43,454 nucleotides of DNA from positions 1-43,454 of the forward strand of contig CAZNCS010000010.1 of assembly GCA_964571605.1 (NCBI GenBank), read 5' to 3'. Positions 17,902 through 26,229 of this stretch are shown here, one piece after another. Made by a program: the position numbers and the translations under genes. Every line of letters starts with the position of its first letter. The first letter of the stretch is position 1. The DNA comes from Leptospira_B sp964571605 (GTDB taxonomy: Bacteria; Spirochaetota; Leptospiria; Leptospirales; Leptospiraceae). The notes beneath the pieces were generated by a model. The model was not told where the DNA came from, did no database searches, and saw nothing but the letters and a program-made list of their open reading frames with translations.

Positions 17902-18999
17902 TCAGACAAGAAGAATCGCTTTGGTGCCTTTTTCCGGTTCACTTTCAAAATCCAAAAATGCGTCTAACCGTTTGGCCATATCGAAACAAATCGACAAACC
18001 GATACCAAGACCTTTTTCCCGGATAGTCCCCAAACGGGAACTCAGGCGCCCTTCCCTTAAATCTCTGAGATGATCCGGATCAATCCCCATCCCTTCGTCT
18101 TCCACTAAAAATCGAAACTTAGATCCATCTAGTCGCCCGCTGATGATCACATTTTTTCCAGGCGGAGTGAATTTGACCGCGTTTGAAATCAAATTTCTTA
18201 ATATAATCCGGAGAACTTCCTTATCTGTACTGAGTAAAGAGGGCGTTTTTACATCTACAGAAAGATTTACGTTTTTTGTTTGAGCCATAGCTCCGTAATA
18301 CACCATTATCTCGCGAAATAATTCTGCAGCATCGAAAAATTCTTTCTTAATGTCTATATCGCCGAAATTCGCAGACGCCCAATGAGCGGTATTATTGATA
18401 AAATCGGATACGGATTTTACTTCGTTTATTATCCGTTGGGAAAACGCTAGTTTCTCCTCTTCCCGTAATTCCGTGATCAGCATGAACTCGGCTAACGCTC
18501 CCAACTGAGCCAAAGGAGTTCGTAAGTCATGAGTTAAAACGGAGAGCACTCGATCTTTAAAATCGTTTCGTCTTTGTAATTCCTCTCTTTGCCGATATAC
18601 TTCGTCTATATCGTTGTAAGAGGCTATAAAATATTTCTCCCATAAGGATCCTTTGATTTCGTACCATCTTTCGGTTCCGTTTTTCAACCTGACTCTGGCT
18701 ATAACGGTAACAAAATCTCTTCCGGCAGCACGAGCCTTATCGACTTCAGCATACCAATTTGTTATGACAACTTCTCTGTATACCGGATCCGGATAAACTG
18801 TATGGAACCATACATTCGCATTCGGAATATCTTCGTACGTATATCCTAGTTGTTCTTTAAAAGCTTCGTTTAAATAGATAATCTCTTCCTGATTAGGATC
18901 TCCCCAAGAAATTCCGATTGGGCAAGGAACAAAGTCCCCGATCCGTCGTAATAAATCAGGATTTTTAAATATCTCTTCCGATCTGGCTTCTAAATTCAT
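17902..18999 (-). CDS. Cytoplasmic PAS-domain sensor histidine kinase
   Basis: A 365-residue kinase without membrane segments. A PAS domain with a PAC-like tail (about 20-140, NEAFKEQLGYTYEDIP and KNGTERWYEI) precedes a HisKA domain with LTHDLRTPLAQL (phospho-acceptor His157) and a HATPase domain with NLISNAVKFTPPG, VEDEGMGI and EKGLGIGLSI. All kinase boxes are intact. No response regulator lies beside it, so it is an orphan. It lies about 200 bp upstream of the partner-switch operon on the same strand; a small hairpin (CCGAG 17827-17831 with CTCGG 17837-17841) lies between them, so joint transcription is possible but unproven. Confidence 0.9.
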   Translation of the reverse strand: MNLEARSEEIFKNPDLLRRIGDFVPCPIGISWGDPNQEEIIYLNEAFKEQLGYTYEDIPNANVWFHTVYPDPVYREVVITNWYAEVDKARAAGRDFVTVIARVRLKNGTERWYEIKGSLWEKYFIASYNDIDEVYRQREELQRRNDFKDRVLSVLTHDLRTPLAQLGALAEFMLITELREEEKLAFSQRIINEVKSVSDFINNTAHWASANFGDIDIKKEFFDAAELFREIMVYYGAMAQTKNVNLSVDVKTPSLLSTDKEVLRIILRNLISNAVKFTPPGKNVIISGRLDGSKFRFLVEDEGMGIDPDHLRDLREGRLSSRLGTIREKGLGIGLSICFDMAKRLDAFLDFESEPEKGTKAILLV

Positions 19000-19191
19000 A
19001 TAAGTATGATTTCGCTTTTCAGATAAGTATAATCGAATTGCAAAAATCCGCGAACCTTTTTTGGAAACTGGATTTTATTCCATATTTTCCATCAATGAAA
19101 TGGAATATTTAAGGTAGAAGCGCCTTGATTTTGGCGTCTTTAAAATACAAATTAACGCCTCATGTGAAGAGCAGTTTTGAGTAGCATTTGT

Positions 19192-19893
19192 TTATGCAGA
19201 TTCGATACTAATTTTTGTGACATCCGAGAGGTTTCGGATCTCATCTACAATTTTCAGGATATCGAATTCTCTAGGAACGGCTATGGTAAGTTTGATCTGC
19301 GCTTTTTTGGTTTGGAAATCTTGCATAAACGATTCGGAAACAAGACGTAGTTTATTCTTAGCAAGAAGTTCCCGAAAACCTTTTTTATGAAATTTTTTCT
19401 GCCTTAGATCCAATACCAAAACTTTATACTCGAACCTTCCGAAATATCTGGCTTCGACCAAATCGAAAACGATCAAAATGATTAATGTTACAATGGTAGT
19501 GAGAAAAGACGCGAAATACAAACCAGAACCCACCAAAAGCCCGATGGCGGAAACCACCCAAATCGAAGCGGCAGTATTCAAACCTTTGATGGTCATACCT
19601 GATTTAATAATGGCACCGGCACATAAAAATCCTACTCCCGAAACCACTTGAGCCGCAATTCTAGAAGGATCACCGGTGGTAGTCGAATCGGAGTCAGGGA
19701 CGTATATGGATAAGAACATAAGAATCGTAGAACCGAGTCCAATCAAGATATGAGTTCTAAATCCGGCACCGTGATTTTTTTGTTCCCGATTCCAACCGAT
19801 TAGTCCCGCAAAAAGAATGATCATAGAGATCCGAATCGAGACTGTAATCGCGTTGATTTCTTTCGAATCTATAATTTGAAAAATTTCCTGCAT
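19192..19893 (-). CDS. MgtC/SapB-family membrane protein
   Basis: A 233-residue protein with about four or five N-terminal membrane helices and a cytoplasmic C-terminal domain (about 150-233), the usual MgtC/SapB layout. Family signatures include GLIGWNREQKNHGAGFRTH and GVGFLCAGAIIKSG, followed by KGLNTAASIW. In other bacteria MgtC proteins affect growth at low magnesium, F1Fo ATPase activity and survival in macrophages; many environmental members have no assigned role. The C-terminal domain looks like the ACT-like extension of longer members. ATG 19893 is preceded by GGAG at short spacing. It appears to stand alone. Confidence 0.9.
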   Translation of the reverse strand: MQEIFQIIDSKEINAITVSIRISMIILFAGLIGWNREQKNHGAGFRTHILIGLGSTILMFLSIYVPDSDSTTTGDPSRIAAQVVSGVGFLCAGAIIKSGMTIKGLNTAASIWVVSAIGLLVGSGLYFASFLTTIVTLIILIVFDLVEARYFGRFEYKVLVLDLRQKKFHKKGFRELLAKNKLRLVSESFMQDFQTKKAQIKLTIAVPREFDILKIVDEIRNLSDVTKISIESA

Positions 19894-20026
19894 CTGCTCC
19901 GACGATATTCTTTCATTTCCGTATTATAAGAAACGAGTCTTTAAGAAAGTATATCTAGTACCAAAAATCATTCCGGATTACCGGCTTGGAAAGCGAATAA
20001 TCCAAAATATGGGGAAAATTGATCGA

Positions 20027-20806
20027 TTAGGGTTTCAGCTCGTAAAGTTGGCGCAATAGTTCCGAATCTCTGGCCATGATAACGGACATTTTTACTCGGT
20101 CCCAGCTTAAAGGATTACCATTCCGATCCATAACAAATCCTCCGGCTTCTTCCAATGCCAAAATGCCTGCGGCAAAATCCCAGACCTTGGCACCGCTCAA
20201 ATTCATAAATAGATCCGTTTTTCCTTGGAGTAATTCCAAAAAACCAGCGCCGGTCGCACCCAGGGCTCTTGTAGCTAAGGTATGTTTGCTCGCACGATTG
20301 ATCCAGGAAAAGTCATCCTCTCCGAACGTATTATTCATTTCTAAAGAAAGAATACAACGATCCAAACTACCGCCTTGGATCAGGCGAATTTTCTTCCCGT
20401 CGATAAATGTACCTTCCTCTTTGCTTGTCAAAAGCAAACAGCCTGAAACTGGATAATATATACAACCTACCGAAGGAACTCCTTCATTTATATAAGCAAG
20501 AATAACGCTGAACTCACGCATCCCTCTCGAAAACACTGCTGTGCCGTCCAATTCGTCGCATACTATAAAACTTTTAGGAAGAGGTTCTTCATTCTCCTGT
20601 TCTTCCATCACAACTGTTAAACTAGGAAATTCTTTTTTTAAAATTTCTTCCAAAATCCCATGAGAAACCAAATCGGCTTGAGTTAAAACTTGCATGGGAT
20701 CTTTTAGATCGAAACTAGAATTGCCATCGAAAAATTTTAAAATTTCACGACCTGCAGTTTGAGAGGCATATTGAAAAATACGAAGGATTTCGGAGTTTAC
20801 AGACAT
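20027..20806 (-). CDS. Inositol monophosphatase-family phosphatase (SuhB/CysQ/HisN-like)
   Basis: A Mg2+-dependent phosphatase of the inositol monophosphatase superfamily. The metal site is visible as EEQEN followed by CDELDGTAVFSRG, and the second signature as AKVWDFAAGILALEEAGG. Members hydrolyse inositol phosphate, 3'-phosphoadenosine 5'-phosphate, histidinol phosphate or fructose 1,6-bisphosphate, and sequence alone does not decide here. ATG 20806 gives 259 residues, the common family size; a TTG at 20845 would add 13 residues with no clear ribosome site. Cytoplasmic. The unknown gene just upstream ends 28 bp before that TTG, so the two may share a transcript. Confidence 0.87.
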   Translation of the reverse strand: MSVNSEILRIFQYASQTAGREILKFFDGNSSFDLKDPMQVLTQADLVSHGILEEILKKEFPSLTVVMEEQENEEPLPKSFIVCDELDGTAVFSRGMREFSVILAYINEGVPSVGCIYYPVSGCLLLTSKEEGTFIDGKKIRLIQGGSLDRCILSLEMNNTFGEDDFSWINRASKHTLATRALGATGAGFLELLQGKTDLFMNLSGAKVWDFAAGILALEEAGGFVMDRNGNPLSWDRVKMSVIMARDSELLRQLYELKP

Positions 20807-20872
20807 ATCCAATGAGAGGATTTTTAGTTTCTCTCTAAGAAACAAGAATTTAAAATAAGAAATGAATCCCTA

Positions 20873-21499
20873 TCAGAGAACGAAAAACAAAAAGTAATCG
20901 TCTCTATCCAAAATTTCCATCTTATCGTTTTTGCGCGAAGGTTGTGTTCCTTTCTTACCTGTCTCCGGTTTTTGAGAACTCACTCGATTTTCTTCCGAAA
21001 GAATTTGGTATCCTTTCGGAGAATAATGGATCTGATGTTTTAATTTTAAATTTTCACATTGCAAAGCAAGTTTAGCCGATCCTTGAAAATCGTTCGTCAA
21101 GTAATGGCTCCCCCTGGGAAGATTGTTTGCAAAATTAGGAAAACAATATGGAGCGTGCAAACAAAGTAAAAGATCATAAGATCCGTCGAAAGAAAAAGAA
21201 TTTTCCAAATAATCTTTTTGAAAAAAACGAATTTCGGATTCTTCCTTATAATTTTTTTCAGAATCAACCACGGACTGAATCAAAGTAAGATCGGAAAAAA
21301 AATCGCCTACTTCTTTCCTGGAATCCACATAGGTTACTGATTTAAAATAAAAAGAAGGAGTGATATGAATTCCGCTCCCTGGATACAAAACACTTCCACC
21401 TCCCAACATATCCCGCAAAAGGCGAAATAATCCGGATCTTTCGAAATTCAAATCCTTATACAATTTTTTGTATTTCGACTCGACCGTTTTTCTTTCCAT
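20873..21499 (-). CDS. Unknown protein, possible Rossmann/methyltransferase-like fold
   Basis: I do not recognise this 208-residue protein. The segment VLYPGSGIHITPSFYF followed by VTYVDS, with an acidic end to the second strand, resembles motif I of class I SAM-dependent methyltransferases, and YDLLLCLHAPYCFP could be the next strand; the rest of the methyltransferase pattern is not clear. The C-terminal part (about 165-195) is polar and probably disordered, ending in a hydrophobic stretch. ATG 21499 follows AAGG at suitable spacing. It lies directly upstream of the phosphatase gene on the same strand. Confidence 0.7.
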   Translation of the reverse strand: MERKTVESKYKKLYKDLNFERSGLFRLLRDMLGGGSVLYPGSGIHITPSFYFKSVTYVDSRKEVGDFFSDLTLIQSVVDSEKNYKEESEIRFFQKDYLENSFSFDGSYDLLLCLHAPYCFPNFANNLPRGSHYLTNDFQGSAKLALQCENLKLKHQIHYSPKGYQILSEENRVSSQKPETGKKGTQPSRKNDKMEILDRDDYFLFFVL

Positions 21500-21554
21500 G
21501 TAACCTTTTCTCCAGACAACCTTATACGCAGGTATATTTTATCTTACTCATAAT

Positions 21555-21623
21555 CTGTCCCAAAGTCTCGGTTCTCACCAAGAAGAATGTTACAGGTTTC
21601 AAGAGCGTGGACCTTTTGGGACA
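21555..21623. repeat. Long inverted repeat in an intergenic gap
   Basis: TGTCCCAAAG (21555-21564) pairs with CTTTTGGGACA (21613-21623), allowing one bulged T; the arms are separated by 48 bp. The element fills the gap between the CPBP protease gene and the downstream unknown gene. It could be a transcript-end structure or a remnant of a dispersed repeat; I cannot decide from one copy. Confidence 0.45.
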
Positions 21624-21637
21624 AACTCTTATAAGAT

Positions 21638-22381
21638 TCAAATATATCCCGAAGAAATAATCCAAATCGCTCCCCCATGTGCGATTGTAGAAGAATATAT
21701 TCCCCACCGCGAAGCAAGCAAACCGCATATAATTCCCTCCCATAAAGTGAATAAAAGTAGAGGGAATCCTACGGAACTAACTGTAACGGCCAGATATATA
21801 TGAAAAAAAGCGAATGCAGTGCCTGAAATCAAGGCGGCGCGAATCCTTCCGTATTTTTCCTCCGCGAGACCTCGAACATATCCTCTAAATAAAAATTCCT
21901 CGTACAAATTCCCGCATATGGCAAACCAAAATAAAGGAAGTAGGAGATCGGACGAAACAGTTTTTAAATTTGCGGAAGAGTAGAATACATTTAAAGCCCA
22001 AACAGGAGAAGAAATCAATAAAGCGCTAAGAATACCCGCCAAAGCCCCGGCCAATTTGTTCCCACGAAACCATAAAACCAATTTCCGATTTTCTATGTCG
22101 AATTTCCAGAGGCCGGCGACTAACGTAAGAGAAAGGAATCCGAGAAGGATTAAATTAAAAGGAGAGTCCCCAAGTCGAATCCAAAAACCTCCCTCCACCC
22201 CGAAGGACCAGAGTTTGGCGCCTGTCATTGCGTCTCGAAAGAGAACAAAAAGTAAGATATAAATCCCGATTCTTAATTTCGGGTCGGGTTTCACAGTGAA
22301 CCAAAACAAAACAGCAATCCCTAATGCAGGGAGAACTTTAAAAAAATATTCGATCAAAGTATGAAAATGAGAAACTTCCAA
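21638..22381 (-). CDS. CPBP-family intramembrane metalloprotease (CAAX/ABI)
   Basis: A 247-residue integral membrane protein with about seven or eight hydrophobic segments. The C-terminal half has the family's active-site motifs: YEEFLFRGYV (paired Glu plus Arg), FAFFHIYLA (His) and STIAHGGAIW (second conserved His region). Eukaryotic homologues cleave prenylated proteins; bacterial members are linked to bacteriocin self-immunity, processing of membrane substrates or regulation, and the substrate here is unknown. Translation would start at TTG 22381; no in-frame ATG lies near it. The frame ends shortly after the last hydrophobic helix, which is usual. Confidence 0.87.
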   Translation of the reverse strand: MEVSHFHTLIEYFFKVLPALGIAVLFWFTVKPDPKLRIGIYILLFVLFRDAMTGAKLWSFGVEGGFWIRLGDSPFNLILLGFLSLTLVAGLWKFDIENRKLVLWFRGNKLAGALAGILSALLISSPVWALNVFYSSANLKTVSSDLLLPLFWFAICGNLYEEFLFRGYVRGLAEEKYGRIRAALISGTAFAFFHIYLAVTVSSVGFPLLLFTLWEGIICGLLASRWGIYSSTIAHGGAIWIISSGYI

Positions 22382-22589
22382 AATAACCCCGAACTACTAG
22401 CGGAGTAAATCCTAACGGTTTCGGATTCGGTTGTCACTCTTTAAAACGATAAAAAATTTACAATTTACCCACAATCATTCGATCGATGGAAAAAATAGGA
22501 TTTGTTTTATAAAAAAAATCTTCTTTGTTTAGAATTTTTCGAGAAAAAAACCCGAACAAAGAGGAAACCGAAATAATATTAAAATAAGT

Positions 22590-23972
22590 TTATGGACCTT
22601 GATTCTCATCGGCGGCAGGCGTTTGCGGTTTAGCAGGCTCGACGTCGTCTAGTATGGAAGGCCTTTTGGATTTTTTTTCCGGTTTCGGAGCCGAGATAGT
22701 GCGGATCCGGATATATTTTCCGAATACCCAACCCTGAACCGTTTCCGTAAATGCATCTTTGTATTTTGTATTTACTAAAACTTTAAAATAGAAATCTTCG
22801 ATTTTTTGCCCGTCTATATTAATGATATAAGCGACGGAACTTTTTCCTAAAACTTTTCCGACTTCGCCGGATTCTAAATCCCGGATTTTCTGAGCGCCGA
22901 CATAAGGTTCTCTCATTAGAGGGACCTGATTCGAAACGGTTGTCATATATTTTCCGAACGCTTTCAATTTATATAAACGAATACTGATTTCGTTTACGAT
23001 CGCTTCCGAGTCGGAATGCGCGTCTAAAATTCTAAGCAAAGCGAAAATCGCGAAAGAATTTTTTTGTTCGGTGAGAGTGTCTAAAATTTGATTTCTAAGA
23101 TTTTGTTTACTATCGAAAGAATCTTCCAGAATTTTCATCGAAGTACGGGTTTTATGCCTGCCAAGAGCTTCCACCGCAGCATTTTGTAATTCTTCGTCCG
23201 GTGAATTCAGATAATCGATAAATAGGCGAATATCTTCCGGCACTTGATAATAACCGAGACCCAATAAGGACGCTTTCACAATTTCTTTGTCGCTAGAAGT
23301 AAGTCCTTTTTTGAGAAGAACTTCTCTCGCCCCTGGGTCGACCGTTTTTCCCATTCCTTTGAAGCAAGCGACTCGAATTTCCCGGTCGGAAGATTTGGCG
23401 CCTGCATAAAAATATTCTAATGAAGCTGCCGCTCCAATTTCACCAAGTCCTTTATAGGCTGCCTGACGGACCTGTTCTCCGTCTCTATCTATCATTTTAT
23501 GTAGGATCTTAGCGCCTGCTTTATTTCCTATACGACCGATGGCTAAAGCGGCTGCAGCACGAACTCTTGGGATCGGTTGAGTGAATGCGTATTTTTGCAA
23601 ATGAGATAGATCTCGTCTGGACTCTGCCTCGAAGACGGCGAGTAGGCCTTTTTTAAAAAGATCGTTGTACTTTTTCGTTTCCTTATCCACAACCGGCTTT
23701 TTAGGTTTTGGAATAGGCTCCCCTGTTGGATCCGAAGGAGCGGGTTCTTCTGGGTTAGTCCCTGTTTCGGGAGTCTGTTCACCAGCGGAACCTGGACCTG
23801 ATCCTGCCTGGGCCAGTAAGGACAGATTACCGGGAAGGATTGTTACGATCAGGATAAACCCTGTGAATAATAAGCGAAAAATAAACTGCGGATGCATTCT
23901 TGTTAGCCGAAAAGCAAGCTTTGGTCCAGGAAACATTCTCCCGCTCTCGCCTCTATTCTTTTTTTCGACCAT
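22590..23972 (-). CDS. Exported HEAT-repeat protein with C-terminal SH3-like domain
   Basis: A 460-residue protein with a signal peptide and then a Pro/Glu-rich linker (about 58-92). Residues about 110-345 carry repeated HEAT/PBS-lyase-type helical pairs, for example RVRAAAALAIGRIGN, QVRQAAYKGLGEIG and ELQNAAVEALGRH. Residues about 350-430 (REPYVGAQKIRDLESGEVG through GWVFGKYIRI) look like a bacterial SH3 domain. Such proteins usually bind partners or the cell wall rather than catalyse. Start choice is open: ATG 23972, ATG 23936 or ATG 23897 all keep the hydrophobic leader, and the shortest gives the most normal signal peptide. The tail is again Pro-rich and probably disordered. Confidence 0.85.
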   Translation of the reverse strand: MVEKKNRGESGRMFPGPKLAFRLTRMHPQFIFRLLFTGFILIVTILPGNLSLLAQAGSGPGSAGEQTPETGTNPEEPAPSDPTGEPIPKPKKPVVDKETKKYNDLFKKGLLAVFEAESRRDLSHLQKYAFTQPIPRVRAAAALAIGRIGNKAGAKILHKMIDRDGEQVRQAAYKGLGEIGAAASLEYFYAGAKSSDREIRVACFKGMGKTVDPGAREVLLKKGLTSSDKEIVKASLLGLGYYQVPEDIRLFIDYLNSPDEELQNAAVEALGRHKTRTSMKILEDSFDSKQNLRNQILDTLTEQKNSFAIFALLRILDAHSDSEAIVNEISIRLYKLKAFGKYMTTVSNQVPLMREPYVGAQKIRDLESGEVGKVLGKSSVAYIINIDGQKIEDFYFKVLVNTKYKDAFTETVQGWVFGKYIRIRTISAPKPEKKSKRPSILDDVEPAKPQTPAADENQGP

Positions 23973-24284
23973 CCGTTATCGGCCGTTGACCTTTTTTTTG
24001 CTCTTATACCCATCATACGTGCAAACTATTCGGAAACAGAATAATTTTTTTCCAAATCCATTCATTTCCTCCCTCGGCATCGGAGAAATTCCGAGGAGCT
24101 CCAAGTTTCATAGACAGTTTGCAACAATTCCGACCTTCTTCCAACAAACAAGAGAAACGAATTTGTCTTCGAAATGTTCGCCAAAAACTCGAATTTGAAA
24201 GAATAAAATCCAATCCAGCTCTCTACGGATTTGTCGGAACTGCTTGACTGTCCTCTTCATGAATGTTACCCTTTTCTAGCACAA
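23973..24284. other. Divergent intergenic region between the HEAT-repeat gene and hflX
   Basis: About 310 bp with no supported gene. A TTGACT at 24244-24249 could be a -35 element for hflX, but no good -10 sits at the right distance. Short antisense ORFs here have no recognisable content. Confidence 0.5.
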
Positions 24285-24300
24285 GGGAGACAGATTTATT
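24285..24300 (+). promoter_or_regulatory. Ribosome binding site and probable AUU start of hflX
   Basis: GGGAG at 24285-24289 lies 8 nt before ATT 24298-24300, ideal spacing. The reading frame from ATT encodes the conserved HflX opening ISKLSGNLSGLKSNQVQRLK, and between the upstream stop TAG (24277-24279) and GTG 24388 there is no in-frame ATG, GTG or TTG. This decides the start at an unusual codon. Confidence 0.7.
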
Positions 24301-26013
24301 AGTAAGCTCAGCGGTAACCTTTCCGGTTTAAAGTCCAACCAAGTCCAAAGACTTAAAAAACTCTCCGAACGAAGGATACGGGAAAATGTGATTATCACTC
24401 CCGAAGTCTCTAGAACCCTCACAGAACTTTCATTCGAAATCGGCCGCCAAGTAGGCGTCTTAATTGATCGAAACGGTTACATCACTCACGTAATCGTGGG
24501 ATCCGACAGTTCCATCGATATTCCTTGGCTGGACCGGATCCGTACATCGGAAGCCAGATTACGAGGGCTAAGACTAGTCCATAGCCACTTGAAAGAGGAA
24601 ACTCTGAATCAGGAAGATTTGACGGACTTAGCTTTATTACGTTTAGATTATATTACTGCAGTAACGGTAGACGATAAAGGTCTCCCCAAATCGTATCACT
24701 CCGCTCATGTGAACCCCGAAGACGAAGAAGGGGAACCATGGACAGTACTACCGCAAAAAAAACCGGGACAATTAGAAGAAGGTATTTTGGACGATATCCT
24801 AGATATCGAAAGCAGGATGGCCCGGTACCGCAAAAACCTGAAGGGCGCTCAAAAAGAAAACCGAGCATTTTTAGTGGGAGTATACCCCGAACACCAAAGG
24901 GGTCGCCCTCCCGCACAATCCATAGACGAGCTTAAAGAACTCTGCAGAAGCGCGGGAGTTCATGTGGTCGATTCTTTTATCCAAAGAAAAAACCGGTTGG
25001 ATCCGGCCACAGTATTAGGAAAAGGTAAATTAGAAGAAATTGTATTAAAAGCCATCCAAAAACAGGTGGAGGTTTTGGTTTTCGACTTGGAGCTAACCCC
25101 GTCACAGGCCAAAAAAATCTCGGATTACGCAGACCTGAAAGTTCTGGATCGGACCCAATTGATTTTGGATATATTCGCAAGAAACGCCAAAAGTAGAGAC
25201 GGTAAACTTCAGGTGGAGTTAGCCCAATTAAAATACTTAAAAGGCAGACTTTCCGAATTGGATGATAATATGTCCAGGCTAACCGGGGGAATCGGAGGAA
25301 GAGGTCCCGGAGAAACAAAACTCGAAATTGGAAAACGAAGAGTCGAAGAAAGAATCTCTCGTTTGGAACAAGAACTCAAGTCTTTGAAAAAACGAAGAGA
25401 GATCGCAAGAAGAAGGCGCAAGAAAAACGAAATCCCTGTCTGTGGAATCGTAGGTTATACAAACGCCGGCAAATCCACACTCTTAAACGCGATGACAAAT
25501 TCTTCGGTATTATCCGAGGACAAATTATTCGCGACCTTAGATCCGACTTCTAGAAGAATGAGATTCCCCGAAGAGAGAGAAATTATAATTTCCGATACGG
25601 TAGGATTTATACACGATCTGCCTCCGGAACTTTCCAACGCATTCAAAGCCACTTTGGAAGAATTGGGGGACTCGGATCTATTACTCCATGTAGTCGATGT
25701 TTCCAATCCCGAATACAGACTCCAAATGGAAGCGGTAGAAACGATCTTAGAAGATTTAGGTTTAGCGGACATCCCTAGAATATTAGTTTATAATAAAATT
25801 GACGGGCTCCCTGAAGAAGCGCGAACCGAACTTTTGAGAGAAGCGGAAATAGATACTATCTATGTTTCAGCGGTTAAAGGTTTCGGATTGGACAAATTAC
25901 TGAATCGAATCGAAGAAAGGATTTATTCCCAATTGGATGCAAAATTGCGGGAACGCAAACCCTGGGAAGACAATGAGGAATTCGAAGAGGCCGCGGAAGA
26001 AACTTACGTTTGA
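24298..26013 (+). CDS. hflX: Ribosome-associated GTPase HflX
   Basis: GTPase of the HflX family, which binds the 50S subunit and splits stalled or stressed ribosomes. From ATT 24298 the protein has 571 residues. The N-terminal extension (SGLKSNQVQRLK, then EIGRQVGVLIDRNG and THLTQ-like RLVHSHLKEE) belongs to the long HflX subfamily; the core HflX domain follows with LELTPSQ, LDRTQLILDIFA and GGRGPGETKLE, then the G domain: GYTNAGKSTLLNAM (P-loop), DTVGFIHDLP (G3), NKID (G4) and SAVKGFG (G5). All nucleotide-binding motifs are intact. A conventional start would be GTG 24388, but that would remove about 30 conserved residues. The gene looks monocistronic or weakly linked to murB, 216 bp downstream. 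Confidence 0.93.
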   Translation: MSKLSGNLSGLKSNQVQRLKKLSERRIRENVIITPEVSRTLTELSFEIGRQVGVLIDRNGYITHVIVGSDSSIDIPWLDRIRTSEARLRGLRLVHSHLKEETLNQEDLTDLALLRLDYITAVTVDDKGLPKSYHSAHVNPEDEEGEPWTVLPQKKPGQLEEGILDDILDIESRMARYRKNLKGAQKENRAFLVGVYPEHQRGRPPAQSIDELKELCRSAGVHVVDSFIQRKNRLDPATVLGKGKLEEIVLKAIQKQVEVLVFDLELTPSQAKKISDYADLKVLDRTQLILDIFARNAKSRDGKLQVELAQLKYLKGRLSELDDNMSRLTGGIGGRGPGETKLEIGKRRVEERISRLEQELKSLKKRREIARRRRKKNEIPVCGIVGYTNAGKSTLLNAMTNSSVLSEDKLFATLDPTSRRMRFPEEREIIISDTVGFIHDLPPELSNAFKATLEELGDSDLLLHVVDVSNPEYRLQMEAVETILEDLGLADIPRILVYNKIDGLPEEARTELLREAEIDTIYVSAVKGFGLDKLLNRIEERIYSQLDAKLRERKPWEDNEEFEEAAEETYV

Positions 26014-26057
26014 CTTCAGGCCTCGCAAAAGCCGAACCAAAATTAGAAAAGAAGGGA

Positions 26058-26183
26058 TTAGACTAGACCGGAGAGTTTTTCCTGGTCCAATGCCAAACGA
26101 ATGACCGAATTCACGTAGGTCTCCCGATCGGATCTCCCTGTGATATAATCTTGGTAAACGGAATGTAGGAGTAGATAAAACAT
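26058..26183 (-). CDS. Possible 41-residue protein
   Basis: ATG 26183 to TAA 26058 encodes MFYLLLHSVYQDYITGRSDR followed by a helical-looking tail ending LSGLV. The codons look normal and the peptide has a plausible amphipathic helix, but there is only a weak ribosome site (AGGA, 13 nt upstream). It fills the otherwise empty hflX-murB gap on the opposite strand. No family is recognised; it may be chance. Confidence 0.35.
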   Translation of the reverse strand: MFYLLLHSVYQDYITGRSDRETYVNSVIRLALDQEKLSGLV

Positions 26184-26229
26184 ATTCTTTCAAGTCCTAA
26201 AGAAATATTCGGACCGGTTTTTCCCCTGC

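Noticed and set aside
21522..21743. 73-residue ORF overlapping the end of the CPBP protease gene
   Set aside because: It overlaps the last helix of the protease in another frame, has no start signal and no recognisable content.
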